Assembly (NCBI RefSeq): GCF_030272615.1
Contig: NC_081405.1
Location: forward strand, 468,770,008-468,834,007
From: Cryptomeria japonica
Lineage: Eukaryota > Streptophyta > Pinopsida > Cupressales > Cupressaceae
Length of the DNA stretch: 64,000 bases
Reading direction: 5' to 3'
Shown: positions 11,318 through 21,888 of the stretch, in pieces
Numbering within the stretch: position 1 is the first letter of the stretch
How the letters are laid out: each line of letters begins with the position of its first letter
Program-made: the position numbers and the translations under genes
The notes under the pieces: generated by a model
What the model was told of the DNA's origin: nothing
Databases searched by the model: none
The model's input: only the letters and a program-made list of their open reading frames with translations

Positions 11318-14300
11318 CTAAATTTCTAACAGTTTATCAAATGTATCAAGAGAGAAATCTTGTCTTGTGCATTGATCCATCAAAGAAAGGAATTCTTGCA
11401 TGACAACTTTAGCAGTGACGAGATTTTGATCTCCATCATATAAATAGAAAGGGATATCACCAACTTTGGCAAAAATAAGGTCAACCTCGTCATCACCTTC
11501 TTTCTTCTTTGGATCTAGCTCTGCAATCATTAACTTCATTTTCTCTTGCTTATGAGACAATAAAGACAAGATCTGGATGTACTTCTCCCATGTGTGAATT
11601 ACCTTATTCTCAACTAGGACATCTATCCTAAAGTCCTCCATTTTTCTCCACAAGGTAGTAATTTTCACAACTTCCTCAATCTCTTGTGATAAAGAGGTTT
11701 TGAGTCCTTGAATCCGACTCTGGATTACTTCATAATCAAACAATAGTTCCAATATTGAGCTTAGAAGATGAGAGCCTTCTAACCTTAGCCATGAAATCCA
11801 CTCGTCCATCACTCGGCCTTTAGCTCCCACCTATTCAATCTTCTTGAGGGCTTCGGTATCTATTGAGGATCCTATGGGTTAAACCTCTTGAGAACATTGT
11901 GTTACCTTTAAAAGAACATTGGTCAGCTGTTCACAATTTTGCTTCAAGATATTTTTATCATCCCTCTCCCGATCCAATCTTCTCAACAAAGAATTAAGGG
12001 TTGTCTAAGAATCTAATTTCACACTCTCATGTCTTTCCACCCCGAGCTCTATGACCTTCATAGTATAATCTTTAGATTGTATGTTTCCTTTGTCCTTGTC
12101 TGACGATGGCACCATAACTTCGACATATTTTCTCTTGGAAGTTGGGTCTACCACCACCCGAGATAACGTCTTTGGCTTTTTTGTTCCCTTAGGCTTTAGA
12201 GGAACTAATAGTTCAAAATCAAACTCATCTGGAGATATCACCTATTTTTTCCTCTTAGGGACCACTACTTCTATCCAAGGGGTTAGTTCTAGATTGGATG
12301 ATGGAGTAGTGGCTCCTTGCTGATTTTGTGTTGAGGCTTGGGGAGTAGATTGACTTGAGCTTGGAGTAGTTATGAGTGTTATTGATGGTGTTGATATTGA
12401 GGTATCTAGTGGAACATTTGTTGCTACTACCTCTTTAGTTACAGATGGGAGAGTTGAGGGTGTTGTGAATGTAAATTTAGCACTTACCAATGGAGGAATT
12501 GTTGTGGTGGTGGTGGTAGTGACGGGTAAATCTACTAAAACCTATTCTGCAAGTGCATCTTGCAAGGTTTCATTAAAATCCATCATCGTGGATTCAAAAG
12601 TAGATGAAGGGATATAACCTAAATTAGAGAAGGTTATTGTGAACAACTGACCAGCAGTCTCCGATTGCGTCATTCCCATACTTAGATCTCCATCTTCTTG
12701 AAAATCTTCATCCTCTTGGTCAGAGTCAAAGTCAGAGTCAATAGAATGGATGATTACCTGTGAGGTAATCGGGGCATCAACTTCAGCTGGATGTTATACT
12801 TCTTCTGCCTGTACTTCCTCATGTTGAGGAATTTAACCTTCTTCAACCTCCTTTCCTTTTCCAACTTCACTGGCAAGCAGTTTTTCTGGCTCGTTCGCTA
12901 CTGCTTCCTATGATGCGAATGATGATTCACCCTTCTTTGACCCTTTAACTGTAAATTTGATTTTGGGTCCTTTACCCTTAGATTGTACCACAAGAGCTGA
13001 GGATAGTACTTGTGAGTCTTCCCTGCTCTTTGTTCTTGTTTCAGCTGTAGCTGTCTTGCCCAATGGGCCATCACTGTTGTCATCATCTCCTGAACTAGAA
13101 GGAAGTTGTTTCATCCTAAGATTATTTTTTAGCAACCAAGAATTGGTGTTTGCTAACATAGGAGAGATCCTCTGTGTAATAGATTTTCTTTCTTTATTCG
13201 ACCATTGCACAAGTGAATGTGGGGAGTCATCAATCTTCTTCTCATAATTAACAGGGTCCACTATGTCATCTGTGTCTTCCATGGTCATTGGAATCTTAGC
13301 TAGATCCAAATTTTCAATTTGTTCTAGAGTAAGGTGGCTAAAATCCATCCTTCTTATATCCTCCTCATTCTGACAATCTACCCAAACATCCTCAAACCTA
13401 TAAACATGAGTATAAGTCCTTTTGAGTTTTTCTTTATAACATGAAAGTCAAAATTGGTTCGGGCCTTGAATCTTCTCATGGTATTCCACTACATTTATTC
13501 CTCCATATTTTTGGCCTTGGTATTGGTTAGCACTGAGTACCTCCCAATCGATTCTAGGAATTTTAGCCCAGTCTTATGTGCTTGTGATTGTTTCTCATGC
13601 ACACTAATCAGTTGTCTGCATAACTCCATAAGGACAATTTTGTCTAAAGGGAACCTTGGAAGAATGAAGGGCTCATCGAAGAAACATCCAATTCGAATAT
13701 AGGTGAATGTGGGAAACTACATAAATACACACCCAAAATGAGATACCCTGCTGTAAGCAGCCTCTAATATTCTCCTCTTTTACAGGCCTTTATTAAAAAT
13801 GCACTTCCATACAGCGAAGAAGGCATCATTGACTCTTCTATAATGGTTACCTTGATTCTTGATGGTAAGTTGATCATAATACTCCCAAATGAGCACCAAT
13901 CTTTTGTCACCCTTGGTAGACAAGCCTAGATATTGCCTCATTGAAGCAACTACATAAACCAGATACGAGGTCATGTAAAACTTTAGTGTCACCTTGACCT
14001 CCTTCAATTGAGCACAAAGCACATTATTGATTTTCTCTCCCTAATCGATTCTTGCGGCTCCCTTTTTTATTATATTTATGCAATAAGACATCCAGTTTTG
14101 AAAATAATGAGAGTCTTTTAACCCTCTCACTCTGTATAACATGGTGACCATGTCGTTATATTCCTCATTAAAATCTCTCTTGTGGAAGGACTTAGGCCAT
14201 CGTGAGGTGAGGGAACTTCTTGCAGTAGAGAGATACATAGTATTGATCACCTTTTTGCATTTATCCTCATGTTTCTCATAGTACTCTTGAGAAATATCAG

Positions 14301-14724
14301 CTACTTCTTCAACTGATGCACCTTTGAAGACACTATTGAAGAATACATTGTCTAGGGTCATGATGAAATTCTAATCTTCATCTTTTACTTGCCTTGTGCT
14401 TGGATCAAAATGATCAACTACTGCCAGTACAAATTCAAGATCACGAGCCGCAACTGGGAAAGATGCATACTTATGTAGCTTAGATTTGATTAAGCTGGTT
14501 AGATGAGCAGGAGCCTTTTGAACCTCGTCAACAAATTCTTGCATATCAACATGCCCAATTTTGGTGTCTCTGATCTCCTTAATATTTGAGTCTACTGAAC
14601 TCTTTGGGTATAGATTCAAGTACCTGTCATACTTGTATTTCATCTTTCTTGATGATGCTTTACTTGGAGAATATTCTAACTGACCTGAGGAAGACTCGGG
14701 CTTGTTGTGAGGGAGCTTTGGCAT
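11318..14724 (-). pseudogene. Long decayed ORF of unknown function
   Basis: One reading frame runs from ATG at 14724 to about 13780. After one frameshift in the 13780-13350 interval it runs on to 11318, for roughly 1,100 codons broken by a handful of stops, mostly TAG where Gln would fit. The N-terminal part (MPKLPHNKPESSS) is basic, then helical (YLNLYPKSSVDSN, VQKAPAHLTSLIKSKLHKY, WPKSFHKRDFNEEYNDM). The middle has FSHLTLEQIENLDLAKIP and an acidic Ser-rich part (SSGDDDNSDG). A Thr/Ser/Pro-rich linker follows (PSTLPSVTKEV, TTPSSSQSTPQAS), and the C-terminal 170 residues look coiled-coil or helical (IQSRIQGLKTSLSQEIEEV). I recognise no catalytic motif. By layout it resembles accessory ORFs carried antisense in large plant gypsy elements. 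The palindrome array begins 167 bp upstream. Confidence 0.5.
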
Positions 14725-14890
14725 TCATCATGACTGCATTCAACACTGATGATTAGCCATTCATCATTATCAAAATCAATTTTTCTCAAATGAATCGTAA
14801 AATGGGACTCAAAATAGGCTTAGGAGTAAAACTGCCAAAAAGAACAGGTCGGGGAAAAAAGTCCAACCTGCTCTTTTGTAAACAAAAATC

Positions 14891-15984
14891 GCACATTGAA
14901 CTTTAAAGTCTAAAATGAAATTAAAATAACTTAATCAGCAGATCAAACTTTAAAGTCTGATGTGTGATTATGGAATGGGTTATCAACACATCGGAATTTA
15001 AAATCTGATGTGTCAATCCGGGGAAAAATAGTAACACATCAGAATTTAAAGTCTGATGTGTAAGAGAGAAAAATTAAAATGAGCACATCGGATTTTAAAG
15101 TCTGATGTGCAATCTGGGATAAATTAAAGGCACATCGGACTTTAAAATCCAATGTGCTTACAAAGGGAAAAACACTTTGTTGACATGTCAGATTTAAAAA
15201 CCCGACATGTCAACCTATCCTTCTCTGCATATCAGATTTTAAAGTTTGATATGCAAAGATTAAGCTCCCACATATCAGACTTTAAAATCCGATATGCAGA
15301 GATCCTTTTCTCCAGCTGCACACCGGACTTTAAAGTCTAACATGTGGTGGAAAAGGGGGACTTTAGAGGAATAAGAAGGAAGGAGCAATCGGAGTTCAAA
15401 ATCCGAATGCTCTTCTGACACACAAAGAAAAAACCAAAAGAAAATAAGACAAGATGAACCAAAAAGCCAAAAGCAAACAAAAACCTGAAAAGAAAACAAA
15501 GAACAAAGCCTACCTCTTCTGCAACAAATGATGTTAAAAAATATGACAAGGAGAGATCTGATCTGAGTCGAGGCGAGAAAAATCCAAGTCACAGTGAGGA
15601 AATTGGAGGAGGGCGCACGTGGGACAAACCAAAATGAAGACTAAAAACACAAAAATTAACTAAAAAAGCATTTAATCAAACCCTAATTTATCAATTAATG
15701 TGGCATTTAATACAACTCATGGTTGCAGGTTCAACTTTAAAGTCCAACATGTAGGTTAGGAACACTTTCACATCAGACTTTAAAGTCTAACATGCAACCT
15801 ATGGACAAACCACCTGTAGTTTGGACTTTAAAGTCTGAACTGTAGGCTAAAACCACATGCAGTTCAGACTTTAAAGACCGAACTGCAAGCCAGAAAACCT
15901 ACAAATACACATCGGACTTTAAAATCCGATGTGTATAAAGCAAAAAGAACCCTGCAGTTTGGACTTTAAAGTCTGAACTACAGG
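14891..15984. repeat. Array of 17 TTTAAA-centred palindromes, ~47 bp period
   Basis: Seventeen imperfect inverted repeats of 26-34 bp share the core GACTTTAAAGTC. Cores start at 14902, 14949, 14997, 15045, 15094, 15141, 15193, 15238, 15281, 15329 and 15395 (TTCAAA). After a gap they resume at 15736, 15779, 15827, 15870, 15918 and 15965. Within the groups spacing is 43-52 bp, apart from the 66 bp step to 15395. Outer arms differ between units but pair within each unit: CACATC/GATGTG, CATATC/GATATG, ACATGTC/GACATGT, TGCAGTTC/GAACTGCA. Spacers are not conserved. The array lies just upstream of the minus-strand ORF starting at 14724. Possible roles are protein-binding sites, cruciforms, or hairpins in a leader RNA. 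The function is unknown. Confidence 0.85.
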
Positions 15985-17506
15985 TAAAACTACAAACTTA
16001 AAGGAACTAGGAAAACAATAAAAATAGAAAACAAGGAACAAAATGAACTAACCAACCAAGTCGATTAAGCTCTCCCGGAGACCATAAGATATGAAACAGA
16101 CTAGTTTCGTAGGGTTGCCTCACGATTTTGGCCATGCTGAAATTGAGGACAAAAAAGATGATGGCAAAATAGGGTGAATATTTTACACCCATCTTGACAA
16201 CATTTAACAATAGATGCATATCCAGTGACATTTTCATTGAGGAATTATTTATGAGGGAAATAAGGTGCAGAATAATTACACAAGAAATTAAAGGATTATT
16301 ACTGATGAAAGATATAAGATTTTCATTCCAGGGCAAGAAATATTTTTACTTGAAGACACATGAGAAACAAGGCAAATGATTATATGAGGTGGGTTTATTT
16401 TTTCATTCTAAGAATAATTGCACAGAGGGAGTGCATTGTAGTAATTTTTCACTCGATGATGTAAATTTTTTAGAAGAGATATTGTGAGTGGGTGAAAGCA
16501 GATATTATATGTGTGGAATTCTATTGACAAAGAAGAAATTATTTTGATTATATGGAACAATGTTTGATATTCTAATATCATCATTTCAGAATATTATTCG
16601 CAAGAATGCAAAAGGAGAATAAAACCAAAAAATTATTTACAAGTTGAAGACTAGAATTTTATTAATAAACTGATCAGTTATTATGTATCTTTTAGGTGAT
16701 AAGTGAATAGTTTTATTTAACTAGATGTAATGGGTTGAAGTGCTCCCTTAATATTATAAAAGGGAAATCGGGACCACAAAGGGAAGGAACATGATAACAT
16801 ATTATTAAGTTCATGTTTGGAAAATGACTTAGTTGTTCATTGGTATAACAAGGAAATCATCACTGAATTGTCTCCAGGTTGTACTCTTCATGTTCATATG
16901 AATCGGGTTATTAAGAATATCTTTGATTTGTTGTGGCATTTTTGCTTTTGTGTAATCTTTTGTGTGGGTTTCCTCAAGGAGAATTTAAATGAACTATTCA
17001 ATCTATTACATCGAACTTGGAGAATAAACCAGGATTAGTAAGAAGAATTATGTGGAGAATATTTGATGGATGTTTATGCAAGACATAGACATTTTAAAGT
17101 GTCAAATAACTTGAATTGAAATAGTTGGAAAAAGATAAATGATTACGAAATTGACTTTGTGGCCTATGATAAGGCACTGATCGAACTTCATTCCCCAAAC
17201 ATATAAAACAATACATATTTTATTTTTATTTTTCAATTTTAAAGTAGTGATAGGAGTTAGAATACAATTCAATTTCTTGTTCAAACTTATGTCAGTGAGT
17301 AATTAAATATAAATGAGATTTTGAGTAGCTATAATCTTCTTAATTATCAAAAAGGTAAACTCGCCTCAATACAACTGAACCAGAAGTGAGGAGATATCAA
17401 TCCTCTTTAAGGTTGATTCTCGTTCATTGGCCAAATCCAATGTTGAATTGATCATAAGGTCTGGCATACTTTCAGGGTTTAACAACCTACATTTTTGGGA
17501 GCCAAC
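15985..17506. other. Right arm of the 9 kb insertion, no gene seen
   Basis: AT-rich sequence without a credible ORF. A plus-strand TATAAAAGGG occurs near 16755. The last ~170 bp end in GGGAGCCAAC at the insertion boundary. No repeat pairing with the left arm was found by eye. Confidence 0.4.
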
Positions 17507-18102
17507 ATACAAAATGCTATAGATGTCCCACGGAGCCACCAAATGAGATCTAGGCAAAAGAAGATGTTTAGAACCTGCTACCATAAGTTTGACTTGATAT
17601 TTTTGGACTAGGTAGCATAGATCTGCCCTGGTCTTTTAATTTTTTTGTCATTGACAGCTAAACATGTTCGTCACGGTTGACTCTACTAAAATTCCCAAGT
17701 AGAACTCCTACACTTGTTCCTACACATAGAGTTAAAGGAAATAGGGTTGTGGATAGGGCTTTGAATAAGTTAAACCCTAGTTTAGGAATTAACCTTGTAT
17801 AAAATAAAGCAAATACTAAAATAAATGTTAAGGAGATATACCTCAGATTTGCAATTGTTGATGACAGTGTAATTCTCTTTGATGTAATCACAAATGTTGA
17901 ATGTAATGGCATGAAAAAGACATGAACATGAAAACACTAATCACACACACATGCTTGCATGAATATTGATTTATCTTTGCTCCACAATGCTTGTAGGATG
18001 AAATGCAACCTCAAATCTTTGAAAATTCCTGATGATAAATTCTTTACGAATGCATGAATGATAGGGTATGGAGACTTAGGTTGAAATGAATTGATAGGAT
18101 GT

Positions 18103-18110
18103 CTTTATAT
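18103..18110 (-). promoter_or_regulatory. TATA box of the solo LTR
   Basis: Minus strand TATATAAA in the middle of the LTR. The equivalent site is kept at 63741-63748 in the related LTR. It is the probable U3/R promoter of this family. Confidence 0.5.
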
Positions 18111-18565
18111 AGGCTTCCCTAAGTAATTTAGTGATTAGGCTAACCTCAAATGGTCAAGTGTGGCCACAAGGACCAAAATGAATCGGGGATGAGGAGTACC
18201 TACCTTATTTCAAATTGGGTCCACATTAAAGGGGACCAAGGTTTTTTGGGGTGTTGTTCTATGATCAAGGCAATCCACCCCCTGGTCCTCCCAAATAAGG
18301 AACAACCAATTAGGAAATAGGGGTGACAACCTCTAGGACAGGTCCCACCTAGTGGTATCAATAGGTGACATCAGGGTTGGAGTATAATGGGGCCAAAATG
18401 GGCCTAGGAGAGATGAAAATAAGACACTCTAAAATAGGAGCACAAACATGAGGTGTAAATTGTATTGGTTACAATTTACAATGCTACATTTAGCACCCAA
18501 TCTAACGAGTATGAGCCTATGCAAATATTCATGATAAAGTAGAAATATTAGAGAGGAGCAATTAT

Positions 18566-19040
18566 AAGTGAGATCACAAGGAGATAAGACATCACTAATT
18601 TTAAGGAAGTAATTTCCCAATCTTAGGATTTTAACTCACATAATCATGTGCAAGAACACAAAAAACAAGACAAAGGCAAAAAAAGCCAAATGAAGAGAAA
18701 CAACTTGACAAAATACACACAACACAAGGGACTAACATTAAAAACAAAAAAGGCTCCAAGTCATATAGTTGAAGAAACCTCGATAGTCAAATCTCTCAAC
18801 CACTAATATCATTCTTGGAATGCTATCACAATAACATAGACAATCACATAAAAGGAGCAAGAGAATACATAAAATGATGAACCATGATCCAAAAATAACA
18901 AATCTATGAGCTCATGGGGAAGAGAAAGGAGAAAAGATGGATGCCACGAGCTAGAAAGTTGTGTTATGCTAGGGTGATCCATGTTGGGGAGGAGATTCAA
19001 AATAGTCTAGCTATGTTTTCCTAGTTCCACTCACCCTATT
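18566..19040. other. Gene-free stretch right of the solo LTR
   Basis: The first ~60 bp may continue the minus-strand gag remnant (LSPCDLTYN). The rest has only short chance frames and A-rich text; I see nothing else in it. Confidence 0.3.
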
Positions 19041-19266
19041 GTATATGCTATTGTCTAGTTTCAAGAATTAAACATCTTGTAAGAGACTTTGTTTTGTCTA
19101 GTTTTGAGCATGCAACAACCTGTATAAGACATGAAATGAAAATAAAAATGTGTTTGATTTTGGGAACAACTCATATAAGACTTTGTTTTGTCTAGTTTTG
19201 AGAATATGTACCTCATATAAGATAAATATATGTTTGGTTTTGAGAACATCTTGTATAGGAATTTGT
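19041..19266 (+). repeat. Degenerate ~50 bp tandem repeat, left part
   Basis: Units contain TTTGTTTTGTCTAGTTTTGAG followed by variable bases and ACATCTTGTATAAGA-like text. About four units are visible. The array resumes at 27757 after the inserted element, so it was the target. Confidence 0.6.
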
Positions 19267-21862
19267 TGTAGAACACAAGATGCCACTGAGAGGGGGGCTG
19301 AATTAATGGTTTCCAATATTTAACCCTTTTAATCCTAAATGTGTGTACCGGTTAGTAGATCTAACATATGGTGAATATACCGATGAGATAGGGAGAAGAC
19401 CAAAATGCAAGCACACACAAAAGGCACATCACATAACATTGGATATATGAGGAAAACCCAACATGAAAAAAACCTCAGTGAGAAATGCTACTAGAGTCTA
19501 CTACTCCAATCTAGCCTCACAATAAATATTGAATACAAAGTTTATGACACCAACCCAAGGAGAACCAACCCCTTATTTTAGGGCACCAACCCAAGGAGCA
19601 CCAACCCATGATTTAGGGCACCAACCCCTAACTATTTATGGGCACCAACCCAAAGGAGCACCAACTTAGTGATCACAATGATTACAAACAATACAATAGT
19701 TATTACCCGGTTACAAATGAATTTTGTAACCTCTCACAATCCAATCACTCTACCAATTCAACTCTTCTCAACCGGTCTTCTTTTTCTTTATTCTCTTCTC
19801 ACACTGATCCTGCTCTCCTTCACTCTCTATTGCAACCTTGCCGATTAAGTCCTCTTTCTATTGCTCTGCCTCTTCTTTGTCAGTTCACTTTTCTCTGATC
19901 TCTATCGGTTCTCTGCTCACACTAACCCACTGCAACTTGTCACTACCAGTTCACTTGACTGCTAGACTCTTTGCACCTTACCGATCACTCTAACCTTACT
20001 GGTTAAACCCCTCTTAATCCCTCTTGTCAGTTTCACCTCCACACACTCTTAGTCATTTATGATATTCCATAGATTTCACTTGGAATGAAGCACTGATACA
20101 CTCTTCTTCTCCTCTATTTGGCCTGTAGCATCAATCCTTGATGTTCTTTGATCTACACATTTATGCTTGAGCTTTCTCGCCAAAATAGAGAATCAAATCT
20201 TGGCACGCAAGGGATTTCGTCCACCGACCGTGGGCAGTATCAAATCATATCTTATTTACATGGGGATTGACAACCTGCAAGCAATCAAACAACACTGCCA
20301 ATTTAGAAAACACGGTTTGTTCATCATCCATTTGGTCAAGCACCATGAATATTCTCACAACTTTCTTTGCCTACTTAGATTTGCACTTAGATACCTTGCA
20401 TTGATCATGATGTCAAGGAATCAGATCTATCCTTTGTTTAGTCTTGAGCCACATCCTTCTGCTCTCCACCCATGATTTACAAAATCAACATTAATGTCGA
20501 CCAATCACCAAATACCTCATCGACACACCATTTATCCTCCACTACATGTATGCCACATGTGTCCTATGTATCATCATCATCGACATCCACTTCATCTAAT
20601 CATGTTAGTTCAAGATTAGTCACTGATTGAACACACAACCAGTGTTCCCTCTATACTACCAGTCTGTCTTACCTTACTGGTATACATAGACTAGTTAACC
20701 TTCATGACATGCAGACCTATTCTGTCAGTGGGATCACATCAGCTTGGTCATCAAACATGTTGATCCACAATAGATATTAAATGTGAGTCACCATGCATAT
20801 GTTCATCTAAAGAGAGCTTTCCACTTTTTGTCTTTTCTCTCTTGTCAGTTGACATGCTTACCAGTTGAATGCACTCCCATCTACATACCTGTAACACCCA
20901 TAGGATCACTATGTAAACAATCTTTAGTTGTGTCCAACCATGGCAGCATCAATCTCCATCTGATCTTCCAGCATACCGATAGATATGTCTACCATTTGAA
21001 AGTTCATTTAGCTGCACACCAGTGACACAAATCTCTATCTACCTTCCGATTGACATCACCATCCCAAAGTAGGTCCATGTCTATAGATGCAAAATCTTTC
21101 CTTCTCCTTCATCAGCTCATACCTCATCTCAACCGGTGTGACATAGTGGCAAACTCATCACAACTGGTTCTTCCTCTTTTGTCTTGGTAGTTCATCATGC
21201 TTTCACTTGTTGAAATAGTACATATCTCCGATTTTATACACCTTAGGCATCCTCGTGTTCCACTATGGTCATCCGGTATAAGCCTTCAATCACCTGCCTT
21301 CAACTTTTCTGATTGTCTTATCTAAGAGGGTTGTGATTCATTCCATGCATGTTCTGAGATAAGATCAGTATGACCACTTACCGATGGGAGTAGATGGACT
21401 AATGAACTAAACATGACTTTACTGCCATTGAGAAGACATTTTTTCAATCAGGCACATAACCCAATAGACATCCCCTTTGTCTACCTTAGTAACTTGTAGT
21501 AGCCCAAATTCTGCCAGTCATACCATCTTCATCTAGTGGGAGTCTTGTTGTATGACATCCAACTGCATACCAGTTTCTTGCACTTTCTTCTATTCTCAAC
21601 CTTTTGTTTCTTACTGGTCACATGCTTTCTGGTTGGTAACCTTACATTGCCAACACATCACTCACCAATTGGCATTGCCATAATGCCAACTGTCTCCAAT
21701 GCCTATTAACTGATCAACATCCCAACTTATGTCTCCAACACTAACTTGTGTACTAGTGACTCCAATGACCAGAATATCGGTTGACATCCTCTTCTTATCA
21801 ATGACAAGCTATATCGGTAATGTGCTATACTAGTTGACATCAATGACAACACAATGCCAACA
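19267..21862 (-). repeat. 3' LTR of the gag-only copia element
   Basis: Begins TGTAGAACAC and ends GCCAACA (plus strand), 2.6 kb. Near the left end it has GAGAGGGGGGCTGAAT, a box shared with two other copia LTRs here. It includes an internal GCACCAACCC minisatellite. ORFs seen within it are chance frames. Confidence 0.85.
19546..19670 (+). repeat. GCACCAACCC minisatellite inside the LTR
   Basis: Seven or so copies of CACCAACCC/GAACCAACCC separated by AAGGA or TATTTTAGGG spacers. The same minisatellite is in the other LTR at about 25392-25530 with different unit order and number, so it changed after insertion or during transposition. Confidence 0.7.
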
Positions 21863-21888
21863 ATCTCCCCCTTTGGCATTGATGTCAA
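21834..21888 (-). promoter_or_regulatory. Polypurine tract within an inverted repeat
   Basis: The minus-strand PPT AAAGGGGGAGAT (21863-21874) abuts the 3' LTR. It is bracketed by TTGACATCAATG (21834-21845) and CATTGATGTCAA (21877-21888), a perfect 12 bp inverted repeat, with inner arms AATGCCA/TGGCATT. In element RNA the PPT would lie in or next to a hairpin loop. The same layout recurs in the copia at 31410-31472. Confidence 0.7.

Larger units (their letters stand above)
8462..17506. mobile_element. 9 kb insertion of unknown class
   Basis: This stretch interrupts the solo LTR. The bases ATACA occur on both sides (8457-8461 and 17507-17511). The related LTR at 63138-63155 has a single uninterrupted copy of the site (AAATACAGAATGC), so insertion with a 5 bp duplication is well supported. 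The ends read TTGTTAGC and GCCAAC. If the true termini are TG...CA, the duplication is TACAT/TACAA, with one mismatch. The ends are weakly inverted for about 20 bp. No direct terminal repeats, transposase, gag or polymerase were seen. Contents are a ~190 bp repeat, a non-coding stretch, a decayed minus-strand ORF (11318-14724) and a palindrome array (14891-15984). It could be a non-autonomous LTR element with eroded LTRs or a DNA element. Confidence 0.7.
8218..18560 (-). mobile_element. Solo LTR (gypsy-like), split by a 9 kb insertion
   Basis: The LTR occupies 8218-8461 and 17507-18560, about 1.3 kb in total. It starts TGTAATGGTG, ends GGAGCA, and is flanked by a perfect 5 bp duplication ATTAT (8213-8217 and 18561-18565). 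Homology to the LTR at 62904-64000 begins exactly at the TG terminus and runs on across the insertion point, so the two blocks were once contiguous. There is no second LTR or internal region, so this is a solo LTR left by LTR-LTR recombination. Orientation is set by the minus-strand TATA box and by the internal side of the 62904 copy. The target was probably the gag remnant ending at 8217. Confidence 0.75.

Noticed and set aside
15152-15592. ORFs on both strands over the palindrome array with DFKV-type repeats
   Set aside because: They arise from translating the palindromes and do not span the array. No coding signal is seen outside the repeats.
14891-15984. CRISPR-like array (regular repeats and spacers)
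   Set aside because: Repeats are dyads with variable arms, not identical direct repeats. The setting is a plant retroelement landscape and no cas genes exist.
19638-19898. Plus-strand ORFs inside the LTRs (19638-19898, 20167-20475, 20783-21025, 26078-26332, 27387-27694)
   Set aside because: They lie in long LTRs, are not conserved between the two LTR copies and show no domain.
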